DNA of 64,000 nt from Paraburkholderia phenazinium (GTDB taxonomy: Bacteria; Pseudomonadota; Gammaproteobacteria; Burkholderiales; Burkholderiaceae): contig NZ_FSRU01000002.1 of assembly GCF_900142845.1 (NCBI RefSeq), forward strand, positions 3,348,001 through 3,412,000. Direction: 5' to 3'. This document shows, in pieces, positions 34,374 to 43,286 of this stretch. Numbering within the stretch: position 1 is the stretch's first letter; the number at the start of each line of letters is the position of its first letter. The notes under the pieces were generated by a model. That model saw only the letters and a program-made list of their open reading frames with translations, ran no database searches and was not told the DNA's origin. The position numbers and the translations under genes were made by a program.

Positions 34374-36104
34374 ATGAGTATTAATGTCATTCAACTGATT
34401 CAGTTCGCGCTGTCGGACAGCGTGGTGCGGCAACTCTCCGCGCGCTTCGGCCTGCCGGGGCAGTCAACCGAGAAAGTCATCAGCGCAGCCGCGCCGGCAC
34501 TGGTCGCCGCATTGATGCAAAAGGGCGCCACGCTGGAAGGCACGCGCGCGCTGTTCAGCACGATCATGGCGCCGGAAGTCAACGCGCATATCGGCGAACA
34601 ACTGCCGCAACTGCTTGCCACCACGGCGGGTTTGAGCCAGCTCGAAGGGATGGGCCGGCAACTGCTGGAACGTGTGACGGATCGCCGGATCGACGGCCTG
34701 AGCGACACGGTCGCCGCGCAAACCGGCGTGCCGGCACAGTCAACGCACGCACTGACGGGCATTGTCGGCGCGACCCCGTTTGGCGTTCTGAAGCGCCATT
34801 TCCTCGACGCCCAGGGCGGCGCCGGACAATTGCCGACGATGCTCGGCCATCAGTTGCCGTCAATTGCGCCGTACCTGAACGACGGCCTGCTGTCGGCGCT
34901 GGGTCTGGGCGGCGTCGCGGCATTCATGGGCAACATCCTGTCGCAACTGAAAGCGGTCTCCGCGCATATCGAACATCCGGCTGCACCGGCCACGCCGGCT
35001 GCGCAGCCGGCGCCGTCCGTCCAGCCGGCGCCGCGCGTGCCGGTCGACGCCGTGTTGCGTGAAGAACGGCGCTCCCATCGCTGGTTATGGTGGCTGCTGG
35101 CCGCGATTGCCGCGGTGCTGGCGTTCCTGTTCCTGCGCGGCTGCAATCATGAGCAGACGGCGGACGTCGCGGCTCCGGCGCAGCAAGAGGCGTCCGCGCC
35201 CGCAGCGGTAGCCGCTTCCGCACCGGCCGTCGCGGCGAGCGAGGTTGCGGCTTCGGCGGTCGCCGCGAGCGCCGTTGAGGCGCAACAGCCGGCCGCCGCT
35301 CCGGCGCCTACCAAAGACAGCCAGTTGACCTTCAAGGTCGATCCGGCCGGCAAGCCGACGCTCAACGCCACCGTCGGCAGCGAAGCCGAAAAGGCCGCGT
35401 TGCTCGACGCGCTGACGAAGAAGTTCGGCGCCGATCGCTTCGTCGCGAACGTCACCGTCGATCCGGACACCAGGCCGGCCGACTGGCTCTCGCATATCGA
35501 CGCCTTGCTGCCGCTGCTGGCCCTGCCGGGCGCGGAAGTGAAGGTGGACGGCGCGCGCATCGAACTGAGCGGCGCGGCGGCGAACGCCAAGCTTGGCTGG
35601 CTCGACCGCCTGAAGGCGCTGTTCGGCGCGTCGTACCAGATCGGCTCGTTCAACGTGGACCAGGCTGTGGCCGACGCGACGCAGACGTTCCGCAGCGCCG
35701 TCAAGGGTCTGCTTGCCCCGGATAGCTCGTGCGCCGTGGCCGATGTCGTCAAGGTGCTGAATCTGCAGGTCGTCAACTTCGCGAGCGCAAGCGCCCACGT
35801 GCCGGCCTCGGCTGTCGACGATCTGCGCCAGTCGGGTCAGGTGCTGATGGCCTGCTCGCATAACGGCAAGGCGGCGAAGCTCGAGGTGGCGGGGTATTCG
35901 GATAACGTCGGCGGGGCGCAAGCGAATCTGCAACTGTCGAAGAAGCGCGCCGAGTCGGTTCGGGCGTTCCTCATCAGGACCGGCGTGCCGGCTGACTCGT
36001 TGACCGCGCAAGGCTATGGCGATGCGCGTCCGGTGGCGAGCAACGACACGGCGAGCGGCCGCTTTGCGAACCGCCGCATCGAGTTCGTCGAGGCTCAGCA
36101 GTAA
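34374..36104 (+). CDS. DUF937 / OmpA-family peptidoglycan-binding membrane protein
   Basis: A 576-residue protein with three parts. Residues about 1-200 are a DUF937/YidB-like domain (VIQLIQFALSDSVVRQLSAR; LPSIAPYLNDGLLSALGLGG). After a Pro/Ala linker, a single membrane helix (about 236-256, WLWWLLAAIAAVLAFLFL) follows a basic stretch. Then come an Ala-rich linker, a BON-like segment and a C-terminal OmpA domain (about 465-575; LEVAGYSDNVGGAQANLQLS, GYGDARPVASNDTASGRFAN). No signal peptide is seen, so the N-terminus should be cytoplasmic and the OmpA domain periplasmic, as in MotB. AAGGAACGAG precedes the ATG. Function is unknown; envelope anchoring is likely. Confidence 0.85.
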   Translation: MSINVIQLIQFALSDSVVRQLSARFGLPGQSTEKVISAAAPALVAALMQKGATLEGTRALFSTIMAPEVNAHIGEQLPQLLATTAGLSQLEGMGRQLLERVTDRRIDGLSDTVAAQTGVPAQSTHALTGIVGATPFGVLKRHFLDAQGGAGQLPTMLGHQLPSIAPYLNDGLLSALGLGGVAAFMGNILSQLKAVSAHIEHPAAPATPAAQPAPSVQPAPRVPVDAVLREERRSHRWLWWLLAAIAAVLAFLFLRGCNHEQTADVAAPAQQEASAPAAVAASAPAVAASEVAASAVAASAVEAQQPAAAPAPTKDSQLTFKVDPAGKPTLNATVGSEAEKAALLDALTKKFGADRFVANVTVDPDTRPADWLSHIDALLPLLALPGAEVKVDGARIELSGAAANAKLGWLDRLKALFGASYQIGSFNVDQAVADATQTFRSAVKGLLAPDSSCAVADVVKVLNLQVVNFASASAHVPASAVDDLRQSGQVLMACSHNGKAAKLEVAGYSDNVGGAQANLQLSKKRAESVRAFLIRTGVPADSLTAQGYGDARPVASNDTASGRFANRRIEFVEAQQ

Positions 36105-36120
36105 GCGTAAGCCGCGCTAC

Positions 36121-37098
36121 TCAAACCCGGCCGGCGCCGTCCCCCGTCGACGCAACGCCGGCCGGCGCGGCGCCGGTAATACCGATGTCGGGCCAGTGCA
36201 TCAGGTCGTCGCCGGTCTGCGCCCGCAACGTCTCACGCGCCACCTCGAGCCACGCCCGCGCGGCGTGGGAGAGGTAGCCGTTGCGCCGCCAGCCGATCGC
36301 CATTTCCCACGGAATCTCGGGTTCGACGACCGGCCGGCAGGTGAACTGCGTCGCGTCCAGCCGCCGGCAATAGGGCGCGGGCAACAGCGCAATGCCAACG
36401 CCGGCCAGCACCAGCGCCGCCATGAAATCCCAGTGACCGCTGCGCCCGACGATGGTCGGCGCGAAGCCGGCCGCGCGACACGCGTTCTGCACCACGTCGT
36501 TAAGCGCGAGGCTCTCGCCATAGAACACGAACGGCTCGGCCGCGAGATCCGCGAGCGGCACCTGCTGCAGCGCGTCCCAGCGCGAACCGCGGCGCGCGAC
36601 CAGCCAGAGCAACTGGTGTGTCATCGGCAGCACATCAATGTGTTCGGGGTCCACGGGCTGCAGCACACCGCCCAACTCCAGCTCGCCGTTGATCAGCGCC
36701 GTTTCGATGGCCCGCGAGCCCTGTTCGAACAGCTTCAGTTCGATCTTCGGATAGCGCTGGCGAAATTCGGCAATCGCGGGCGTGAACAGCGATCCGCCCA
36801 TCGGCGGAATGCCGATGGTCAGCTCGCCGCGTCCGAGCGTGTCCAGATCGTTGAGCTCGGCCTGCAATTGCGCATGCGCGGCGAGCACGTCCTGGCCGCG
36901 CTGATAGACGATGCGCCCGGCGTCGGTGAGCACCATCTGGCGGCCGTCTCGCAGCAACAGCGGCGAGCCGATCTCGTCTTCCAGCGACTTCACCATCTTG
37001 CTGATGGTGGGCTGCGTGACGAACATCTGCTCGGCGGCCACGGTAAAGCTCTGCTGGCGCACGACTTCGACGAAATAGCGGAGGGCACGAAGTTCCAC
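36121..37098 (-). CDS. LysR-family transcriptional regulator
   Basis: The 325 residues have an N-terminal winged helix-turn-helix (LRYFVEVVRQQSFTVAAEQM, then FVTQPTISKMVKSLEDEIG) and a LysR substrate-binding domain (about 90-300; GELTIGIPPMGGSLFTPAIA). The start is GTG 37098 with GGAG 9 bases upstream; no ATG gives a complete HTH. It is divergent from a glycosyltransferase gene across about 230 bases that hold a LysR-type box. Its ligand and targets are unknown. Confidence 0.9.
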   Translation of the reverse strand: MELRALRYFVEVVRQQSFTVAAEQMFVTQPTISKMVKSLEDEIGSPLLLRDGRQMVLTDAGRIVYQRGQDVLAAHAQLQAELNDLDTLGRGELTIGIPPMGGSLFTPAIAEFRQRYPKIELKLFEQGSRAIETALINGELELGGVLQPVDPEHIDVLPMTHQLLWLVARRGSRWDALQQVPLADLAAEPFVFYGESLALNDVVQNACRAAGFAPTIVGRSGHWDFMAALVLAGVGIALLPAPYCRRLDATQFTCRPVVEPEIPWEMAIGWRRNGYLSHAARAWLEVARETLRAQTGDDLMHWPDIGITGAAPAGVASTGDGAGRV

Positions 37099-37114
37099 GA
37101 TCTCAGGCTCCGGA

Positions 37115-37129
37115 ATTCCAATATGGAAT
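37115..37129. promoter_or_regulatory. LysR-type T-N11-A operator candidate
   Basis: ATTCC-AATAT-GGAAT is a perfect 5-base inverted repeat containing T-N11-A, the general LysR box, only 17 bases upstream of the LysR GTG. Autoregulation and control of the divergent gene are likely by analogy with the family. Confidence 0.55.
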
Positions 37130-37329
37130 GATTTTTACGATGATGAGTCATTATATTTATGTTGCGGCGCAGCCTAAGCACTTTTGTCGTATGTGACCTG
37201 GGGATTGTCACCAGCGCTTCACGCCTCCCGTCCGCCGACGCCACTGCCTTTTCAGGATGGTCTTTGAAAGCGCCGCGCTATCATGATCCCCCTCTCGTAC
37301 CCGCGCTTTCGCGCCGTTCTCCCCATCCC

Positions 37330-38103
37330 ATGTTGCCCGTTTCGATCGTCATTCCCTGCTACAACGCTGCCGCCACCCTCGCACGCACGCTCGATAGCTG
37401 CGTCATCCAGCCCGAGGCGGCGCAGATCGTCGTCGTGGATGACGGCTCGAGCGACGCTTCGATCGAGATCGTGCGCCGCTACGGCGAGCGCGACGCGCGC
37501 ATCGGTCTGCTGCAGATGCCGGTGAACGGCGGCGCCGCGCGGGCGCGCAACTGGGCCGCGATGCATGCCACACAGCCGCTGCTGGCTTTCATCGACGCCG
37601 ACGACGAATACTTCCCCGGCGCGCTTGCGGCCGCTAGCGGCTTTCTCGAACAGCATCCCGGCGAAGCCTCGATCCGGCTCGACGTCGAGTACGCGGGCTT
37701 TCCGGCGGAGATCGTCGGGCATCCGCAGTTCGACGCGCACGCTGCGACACTGAGCAATACGGTGCCGAGCAGCCTGATCATTCGCCGGCCGGTCTATGCG
37801 GCGCTAGGCGGCTTCCCGATGGACGCGTTTTTCCGCCGCAACGGCGGGGAAGACGGTGCGTTTTCGTGGGCCCTGCGCGAACTGTTCGGCAACCCGCGTC
37901 TCTCCGACGCCAAGCGGGTGCGCATGCACTACCACCCGCGCATCCATGCCGAGCGCTATTTCCGCATCTGCTTCGGCATGCAGGCGCCGGTTCAGGCGGA
38001 TCTGGAAGAGTCGTTCCGGCTCTCCGGCCAGTTTCTCGAAGCGGCCAAGGCCGGCATCGCGCAATTGCGCACGCTGAACGCACCGGCCGCCGGGGCGGCC
38101 TAA
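37330..38103 (+). CDS. Family 2 glycosyltransferase
   Basis: Transfers a sugar from an activated donor. The 257 residues begin [20 protein letters not shown], then [20 protein letters not shown], and the metal-binding [10 protein letters not shown] motif (FIDADDE) is present, as expected of a GT-A fold. There is no membrane segment. The ATG at 37330 is chosen because it starts the fold; the longer frame upstream lacks homologous sequence. No good Shine-Dalgarno is seen. The acceptor is unknown. Confidence 0.87.
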   Translation: MLPVSIVIPCYNAAATLARTLDSCVIQPEAAQIVVVDDGSSDASIEIVRRYGERDARIGLLQMPVNGGAARARNWAAMHATQPLLAFIDADDEYFPGALAAASGFLEQHPGEASIRLDVEYAGFPAEIVGHPQFDAHAATLSNTVPSSLIIRRPVYAALGGFPMDAFFRRNGGEDGAFSWALRELFGNPRLSDAKRVRMHYHPRIHAERYFRICFGMQAPVQADLEESFRLSGQFLEAAKAGIAQLRTLNAPAAGAA

Positions 38104-38209
38104 ACCCCCAAGAGGCGTCCAGGCGTCCTCAAAAAGCGCCCACGCACCCTCGCAAAGCGTTCAGGCCTCCTCGCAAGCCCCGCGTCACCCCGAGTTCATC
38201 TCGATTTGC

Positions 38210-38215
38210 TACAAT
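38210..38215 (+). promoter_or_regulatory. -10 box of the ahcY transcript
   Basis: TACAAT would start transcription near 38222, just before the riboswitch begins at about 38226. No good -35 hexamer is visible, so only the -10 is called. Confidence 0.45.
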
Positions 38216-38225
38216 CGCCGTTCGT

Positions 38226-38356
38226 CTTCGAGGAGCGTTGCGACGGGTACCGCGAATCTGCATTCGCTGGCCGCCCGCCAGGCTCGGAGGCTTTCAATCG
38301 GACGGCTTGAATGCGCGCAGCGCTTTTCAAGGCGCCCCATCGAACCGCGCTCACGT
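38226..38356 (+). ncRNA. SAH riboswitch upstream of ahcY
   Basis: The leader contains the conserved strings of the S-adenosylhomocysteine riboswitch: CGAGGAGCGTTGCGAC (from 38229) and, further on, CAGGCTCGG. It ends with CGCGCTCAC, which can pair with GGAGCG to close the outer stem. SAH riboswitches are known from beta- and gamma-proteobacteria in front of ahcY and switch expression on when SAH rises. Here it lies 36 bases before the ahcY ATG, so control may act on transcription or on access to the AAGGAGGG ribosome site. Confidence 0.88.
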
Positions 38357-38392
38357 CAAATTTCTAGTCAATTTCTTAGAAAGGAGGGCGTG

Positions 38393-39814
38393 ATGAACGC
38401 CGCAGTTATCGATTCCAAAAATTCCCAGGATTTCCTCGTTGCCGACCTGTCGCTTGCCGACTGGGGCCGCAAGGAACTGAACATCGCTGAAACCGAAATG
38501 CCGGGTCTCGTGCAAACGCGCGAAGAATACAAGGCGCGGCAGCCGTTGAAGGGCGCACGCATCGCCGGTTCGCTGCACATGACGATCCAGACCGGCGTGC
38601 TGATCGAGACGCTCACCGCGCTCGGCGCCGACGTCCGTTGGGCTTCGTGCAACATCTTCTCGACGCAGGATCACGCCGCTGCCGCGATCGCCAAGGCCGG
38701 CACGCCGGTGTTCGCGTTCAAGGGCGAATCGCTCGACGAATACTGGGAATTCTCGCACCGCATTTTCGAATGGCCGAACGGCGAATTCGCCAACATGATC
38801 CTCGACGATGGCGGTGACGCCACGTTGCTGCTGATCCTCGGCTCGAAGGCTGAGAAGGACCGCTCGGTCATCGCCAAGCCGACCAACGAGGAAGAAGTCG
38901 CGCTGTACAAGTCGATCGCATCGCACCTCGATGCAGACCCGACCTGGTACTCGACGCGTCTCGCGCACATCAAGGGCGTGACGGAAGAAACCACGACCGG
39001 CGTGCACCGTCTGTATCAGATGGAAAAGGAAGGGCGCCTGCCGTTCCCGGCCATCAACGTCAACGACTCGGTCACCAAGTCGAAGTTCGACAATCTGTAT
39101 GGCTGCCGTGAGTCGCTCGTCGACGGTATCAAGCGCGCCACCGACGTGATGATCGCCGGCAAGATCGCCGTGGTCGCCGGTTACGGCGACGTGGGCAAGG
39201 GCTGCGCGCAATCGCTGCGCGGTCTGGGTGCGACGGTGTGGGTCACGGAAATCGATCCGATCTGCGCACTGCAGGCGGCGATGGAAGGCTACCGCGTCGT
39301 GACGATGGAATACGCCGCCGACAAGGCCGACATCTTCGTGACGGCCACCGGCAACTTCCACGTGATCGGCCACGACCACATGAAGGCGATGCGTCACAAC
39401 GCGATCGTCTGCAACATCGGTCACTTCGATTCGGAAATCGACATTGCGTCGACCCGTCAGTACCAGTGGGACAACATCAAGCCGCAAGTCGACCACATCA
39501 TTTTCCCGGACGGCAAGCGCGTGATCCTGCTGGCTGAAGGCCGCCTCGTGAACCTCGGTTGCGCAACGGGCCACCCGTCGTTCGTGATGTCGAACTCGTT
39601 CACGAACCAGACGCTCGCACAGATCGAACTGTTCACCGAAGGCTCGAAGTACGAGAACAAGGTGTACGTGCTGCCGAAGCATCTCGACGAGAAGGTTGCG
39701 CGCCTGCATCTGGCGCGCATCGGCGCGAACCTGACCGTGCTGTCGGACGAGCAGGCCGGCTACATCGGCGTCGACAAGAACGGTCCGTTCAAGCCGAACC
39801 ACTACCGTTACTAA
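38393..39814 (+). CDS. ahcY: Adenosylhomocysteinase (SAH hydrolase)
   Basis: Splits S-adenosylhomocysteine into adenosine and homocysteine, removing the product inhibitor of methyltransferases. The 473 residues show family blocks [38 protein letters not shown], the NAD-binding [20 protein letters not shown] (about 261-280) and the C-terminal FKPNHYRY. The ATG at 38393 has AGGAGG 5 bases upstream; an in-frame GTG directly before it is less well placed. It is controlled by the SAH riboswitch and lies in a cluster with metF. Confidence 0.97.
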   Translation: MNAAVIDSKNSQDFLVADLSLADWGRKELNIAETEMPGLVQTREEYKARQPLKGARIAGSLHMTIQTGVLIETLTALGADVRWASCNIFSTQDHAAAAIAKAGTPVFAFKGESLDEYWEFSHRIFEWPNGEFANMILDDGGDATLLLILGSKAEKDRSVIAKPTNEEEVALYKSIASHLDADPTWYSTRLAHIKGVTEETTTGVHRLYQMEKEGRLPFPAINVNDSVTKSKFDNLYGCRESLVDGIKRATDVMIAGKIAVVAGYGDVGKGCAQSLRGLGATVWVTEIDPICALQAAMEGYRVVTMEYAADKADIFVTATGNFHVIGHDHMKAMRHNAIVCNIGHFDSEIDIASTRQYQWDNIKPQVDHIIFPDGKRVILLAEGRLVNLGCATGHPSFVMSNSFTNQTLAQIELFTEGSKYENKVYVLPKHLDEKVARLHLARIGANLTVLSDEQAGYIGVDKNGPFKPNHYRY

Positions 39815-39898
39815 GCAAGACCAGCCCAGGCCGCCGCTGCGGCGTGCAACCCGCTGTCACCGCAGCGCGCGCCGCACGCCGCGGCGTCACGGCATGAG

Positions 39899-39936
39899 AC
39901 AAAGGCGCTGCCTGTACGGCGAGCCGCCTTTGTTTC
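39899..39936 (+). terminator. Terminator-like hairpin after ahcY
   Basis: A 9-bp stem (ACAAAGGCG at 39899-39907 with CGCCTTTGT at 39925-39933) with a 17-base loop, followed by a short T-containing tail (TTCAG). It may only partly end transcription before the membrane protein gene. Confidence 0.6.
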
Positions 39937-39989
39937 AGCGCCGGCCTGTTCCGCTCGATTCCGGACTTTCAGCCTAAAAGGAGCTTTAC

Positions 39990-40343
39990 ATGACCGTGCT
40001 GCTGACCTGGGTGATCAATGCGCTCGCACTCCTGATCATCACGTACCTGGTGCCGTCGATCCACATCCGCAGCTTCGGCACCGCGCTGATCGTTGCCGTG
40101 GTGCTCGGGTTGATCAACGCCGTGCTGCGCCCGGTGCTGATCCTGCTGACGCTGCCCGTTACGATCGTTACGCTCGGACTCTTCATTCTGGTCGTCAATG
40201 CGCTGTGCTTCTGGCTGTGCGCGTCGCTGCTGAAGGGCTTCGAAGTGTCCGGTTTCTGGTCGGCGTTCTTCGGCTCGATCCTGTACAGCATCGTTTCATG
40301 GCTGCTGTCCGCGCTCATCTTCGGCAATCGCAGTTTCGGCTGA
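39990..40343 (+). CDS. Four-helix membrane protein, phage holin superfamily IV (PF04020 type)
   Basis: A 117-residue integral membrane protein with four predicted helices (LLTWVINALALLIITYLVPS; TALIVAVVLGLINAVLRPVL; VTLGLFILVVNALCFWLCAS; FFGSILYSIVSWLLSALIFG). The INAVLRP and LTLPVTIVTLGLF strings match the family named for mycobacterial holins. Most members are chromosomal and their function is unproven. AAAAGGAG precedes the ATG. It sits between ahcY and metF. Confidence 0.85.
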   Translation: MTVLLTWVINALALLIITYLVPSIHIRSFGTALIVAVVLGLINAVLRPVLILLTLPVTIVTLGLFILVVNALCFWLCASLLKGFEVSGFWSAFFGSILYSIVSWLLSALIFGNRSFG

Positions 40344-40376
40344 GGTGAGCTTCATTTTTAGAAGGGCGATTGAGTC

Positions 40377-41219
40377 ATGAATCCGCTCGAACTTTCATTC
40401 GAATTTTTCCCGCCCAAGACCGCGGACGGCGTCGAGAAGCTGCGCGCCACGCGCGCGCAACTCGCGCCGCTCAAGCCGAAATTCGTCTCTGTGACTTTCG
40501 GCGCCGGCGGCTCGACGCAGCAGGGCACGCTCGACACCGTGGTCGATATGGCGAAGGAAGGGCTGCAGGCGGCGCCGCACCTGTCGTGCATCGGCTCGTC
40601 GAAGGAAAGCCTGCGGGCGATCCTCAACGAGTACCGCTCGCATGGCATCCGCCATATCGTCGCGCTGCGCGGCGACCTGCCGTCCGGTATGGGCGAAGTG
40701 GGCGAACTGCGCTACGCGTCGGAACTGGTGAGCTTCATTCGCGCCGAGTTCGGCGACTGGTTCTGGATCGAGGTGGCAGGCTATCCGGAATACCATCCGC
40801 AGTCGCGCTCGCCGCGCCACGATCTGGAGAACTTCGCCCGCAAGGTGAAGGCCGGCGCCAATTCGGCCATCACGCAGTACTTCTTCAACGCGGATGCGTA
40901 TTTCCGCTTTGTCGACGACGCGCGTAAGCTCGGCGTCGACGTGCCGATCGTGCCCGGCATCATGCCGATCACGAACTTCTCGCAGTTGATGCGCTTCTCC
41001 GAGATGTGCGGTGCGGAAGTGCCGCGCTGGGTGGCGCGCCGGCTGGAGAGCTTCGGCGACGACCGCGAAGCGATTCGCGCGTTCGGCCTGGATGTGGTTA
41101 CGGACTTGTGCGGGCGTCTGGTCGATGCCCGCGTGCCGGGACTGCATTTCTATACGCTCAACAACGCAGCGGCCACCAAGTCGATCTGCGACCGGTTGGG
41201 CGGTTCACTGGCCGCGTAA
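40377..41219 (+). CDS. metF: Methylenetetrahydrofolate reductase
   Basis: Reduces 5,10-methylene-THF to 5-methyl-THF, the methyl donor for methionine synthesis. The 280 residues have the family blocks LELSFEFFPPKTADGVEKLR, FVSVTFGAGGSTQQGTLDTV, HIVALRGDLPSGMG and ANSAITQYFFNADAYFRFVD. The flavin-dependent short bacterial form is implied by the length. With ahcY it links SAH removal and methionine regeneration. Confidence 0.97.
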   Translation: MNPLELSFEFFPPKTADGVEKLRATRAQLAPLKPKFVSVTFGAGGSTQQGTLDTVVDMAKEGLQAAPHLSCIGSSKESLRAILNEYRSHGIRHIVALRGDLPSGMGEVGELRYASELVSFIRAEFGDWFWIEVAGYPEYHPQSRSPRHDLENFARKVKAGANSAITQYFFNADAYFRFVDDARKLGVDVPIVPGIMPITNFSQLMRFSEMCGAEVPRWVARRLESFGDDREAIRAFGLDVVTDLCGRLVDARVPGLHFYTLNNAAATKSICDRLGGSLAA

Positions 41220-41257
41220 TCCGGCACCTGAGCGGGCGCATAAGACTTGTGTTTCAC

Positions 41258-41288
41258 CCGCGCGGCCGGCTGGCCGCGCGGTTCATTT
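41258..41288 (+). terminator. Terminator after metF
   Basis: A perfect 10-bp stem (CCGCGCGGCC at 41258-41267 with GGCCGCGCGG at 41272-41281) with a GGCT loop, followed by TTCATTT. It lies 38 bases after the metF stop. Confidence 0.7.
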
Positions 41289-41373
41289 CCCCCACCGCTT
41301 CGCGCAAGGCGATTTGGTGCGCCGCCGCAGACGCGCTCGCTCCACCGCAAGGTCCGGAGAGTAGAAGCGTGTA

Positions 41374-41402
41374 TTGAAGCTGAATATTGTGCTGTCTATG
41401 AT
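41374..41402 (+). promoter_or_regulatory. Sigma-70 promoter of the first dipeptide-binding protein gene
   Basis: TTGAAG (41374-41379), a 17-base spacer, and TATGAT (41397-41402) make a good sigma-70 promoter. The ATG is 39 bases downstream. Confidence 0.7.
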
Positions 41403-41440
41403 CAAGGCGCAGCCGGTCCGGCTGCCGACCGGAGAACGTC

Positions 41441-43084
41441 ATGACAGTGTCATCCATGCTGTTCGTAGTTCGCCAGTATTGCCTGCCCGCATTGACAACC
41501 CTGGCCGTCTCGACGGCATGCTTGACACCCGTCGCCGCCCCCGCTGCGACGCTGCCTGACAAGACCCTGGTGTTCTGCTCCGAAGGCAGCCCAGCCGGTT
41601 TCGACACCGCGCAGTACACCACCAGCGTCGAGTTCACCGCCGGCTCCTATACGGTCTACAACCGGCTGGTCGAGTTCGCCCACGGCAGCACCGACATCGA
41701 ACCCGGGCTTGCCGAGAAGTGGGACGTTTCCCCGGATGGCCTGCAATACACGTTTCATCTGCGCCATGGGGTGAAGTTTCAGACCACCTCGTTCTTCAAG
41801 CCAACCCGCGAATTCAATGCGGACGACGCCGTGTTCACCTTCGAGCGCATGCTCGATCCGGATCAGCCGTTTCATAAGGCGTATCCGGTGCCGTTCCCGT
41901 ACTTCAGCGATCTGGGGCTGGCGAAGAACATCGCGAAGATCGAGGCGCTCGACCCCTACACGGTGCGCTTCACGCTCAAGCAGGTGGATGCGCCGTTCCT
42001 GCAGCAGATCGCGATGCCGTTCGCGTCGATTCTGTCGGCGGAATACACCGATCAATTGCTGAAGGCCGGCAAGGCCTCCGACATCAATCTGTTCCCGGTC
42101 GGCACGGGGCCGTTCATCTTCCGCAGCTACACCAAGGACGACACCATCCGCTTCGACGGTAATCCGGACTACTGGAAACCGGACGTCGTGAAAGTGAGCA
42201 AGCTGATCTTCGCCATCACCGTCGACCCGGCCGTGCGGCTGCAAAAGCTGAAACGCGGCGAGTGCCAGGTGATGAGCTACCCGCGTCCTGCGGATATCGC
42301 GGCGGTCAAGGCCGACTCGTCGCTGGCGATGCCGAGCGAGGTGGGCTTCAATCTGGGCATCCTCGGCTACAACACGACCAAAAAGCCGCTCGATAACGTG
42401 CTGGTGCGCCGTGCGCTGGATATGTCGATCAACAAGAAGGCGATCATCGAGTCGGTGTACCAGGGCGCGGGCCAGATTGCCACCAATCCGATGCCGCCTA
42501 CCCAGTGGGGCTACAACAAGAGCCTGAAAGACGCGCCCTACGACATCGACAAGGCCAAAGCGCTGCTGAAGGAAGCCGGTTATCCCGACGGCTTCGACCT
42601 GACGCTGTGGGCCATGCCGGTCCAGCGCCCCTACAATCCGAACGCGCGGCTAATGGCTGAAATGCTGCAGTCCGACTGGGCGAAGATCGGCGTGAAGGTG
42701 AATATCGTTACCTTCGAGTGGGGCGAGTACATCCGCCGCGCCCACGCCGGCGAACACGAGGCGATCCTGATTGGCTGGACCGGCGATTACGGCGACCCGG
42801 ACAACTGGCTCGGCGTGTTGCTCGGCTGCGATTCGGTGAAGGGCAGCAACTTCTCGAAGTGGTGCTACAAACCCTTCGACGACCTGATCACTGCGGCGCG
42901 CAGTACCACCGACCTTGCCCAGCGCACCAAGGATTACATGGACGCTCAGGTGATCTTCAAGGACCAGGTGCCGTTCACGCCGATTGCCCACTCCACCGTT
43001 TATCAACCTATTTCAAAAGAGGTGACGGGCTTCAAGATCGACCCGTTCGGCCCGACGCAATTCCTCGGCGTGGGACTGAAATGA
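41441..43084 (+). CDS. dppA: Periplasmic dipeptide-type ABC substrate-binding protein, first copy
   Basis: Captures peptides in the periplasm for the importer encoded downstream (SBP family 5). The 547 residues start with a signal peptide (cleavage predicted after APAA, near 36) and contain TLVFCSEGSPAGFDTAQYTT, VYNRLVEFAHGSTDIEPGLA and YPRPADIAAV, as in DppA. GGAG lies 6 bases before the ATG. It has its own promoter and terminator, and a second, closely similar gene follows 200 bases later. Confidence 0.93.
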   Translation: MTVSSMLFVVRQYCLPALTTLAVSTACLTPVAAPAATLPDKTLVFCSEGSPAGFDTAQYTTSVEFTAGSYTVYNRLVEFAHGSTDIEPGLAEKWDVSPDGLQYTFHLRHGVKFQTTSFFKPTREFNADDAVFTFERMLDPDQPFHKAYPVPFPYFSDLGLAKNIAKIEALDPYTVRFTLKQVDAPFLQQIAMPFASILSAEYTDQLLKAGKASDINLFPVGTGPFIFRSYTKDDTIRFDGNPDYWKPDVVKVSKLIFAITVDPAVRLQKLKRGECQVMSYPRPADIAAVKADSSLAMPSEVGFNLGILGYNTTKKPLDNVLVRRALDMSINKKAIIESVYQGAGQIATNPMPPTQWGYNKSLKDAPYDIDKAKALLKEAGYPDGFDLTLWAMPVQRPYNPNARLMAEMLQSDWAKIGVKVNIVTFEWGEYIRRAHAGEHEAILIGWTGDYGDPDNWLGVLLGCDSVKGSNFSKWCYKPFDDLITAARSTTDLAQRTKDYMDAQVIFKDQVPFTPIAHSTVYQPISKEVTGFKIDPFGPTQFLGVGLK

Positions 43085-43092
43085 GCGGATAT

Positions 43093-43160
43093 GGGTGCTT
43101 TTGCACCCGCTTTTAGCCTCAGAGACGTCACGCGGCCCGTCAATCCGGTGTTGACGGGCC
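43093..43160 (+). terminator. Double hairpin between the two dppA copies
   Basis: The first hairpin (GGGTGC-TTTT-GCACCC, 43093-43108) is followed by GCTTTT, a short intrinsic-type terminator. The second (GGCCCGTCAA/TTGACGGGCC, 43134-43160) is a perfect 10-bp stem with a 7-base loop but no T-run. Together they should limit read-through from the first copy. Confidence 0.65.
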
Positions 43161-43214
43161 TCAATCTATGCCTAACAAGTGTTTCCGATCGTGAACACAA
43201 GGAATTTCCTCCGC

Positions 43215-43244
43215 TTGTTGCCGCAAGCTATGCTCAAGTAATAT
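43215..43244 (+). promoter_or_regulatory. Promoter candidate for the second dppA and dppBCDF
   Basis: TTGTTG (43215-43220), 18 bases, TAATAT (43239-43244); the ATG is 42 bases downstream. The match is moderate. Confidence 0.5.
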
Positions 43245-43286
43245 CGCGCTACGCCGGTGCAAGCCGGCCCCGAACCTGGAGGAAAC

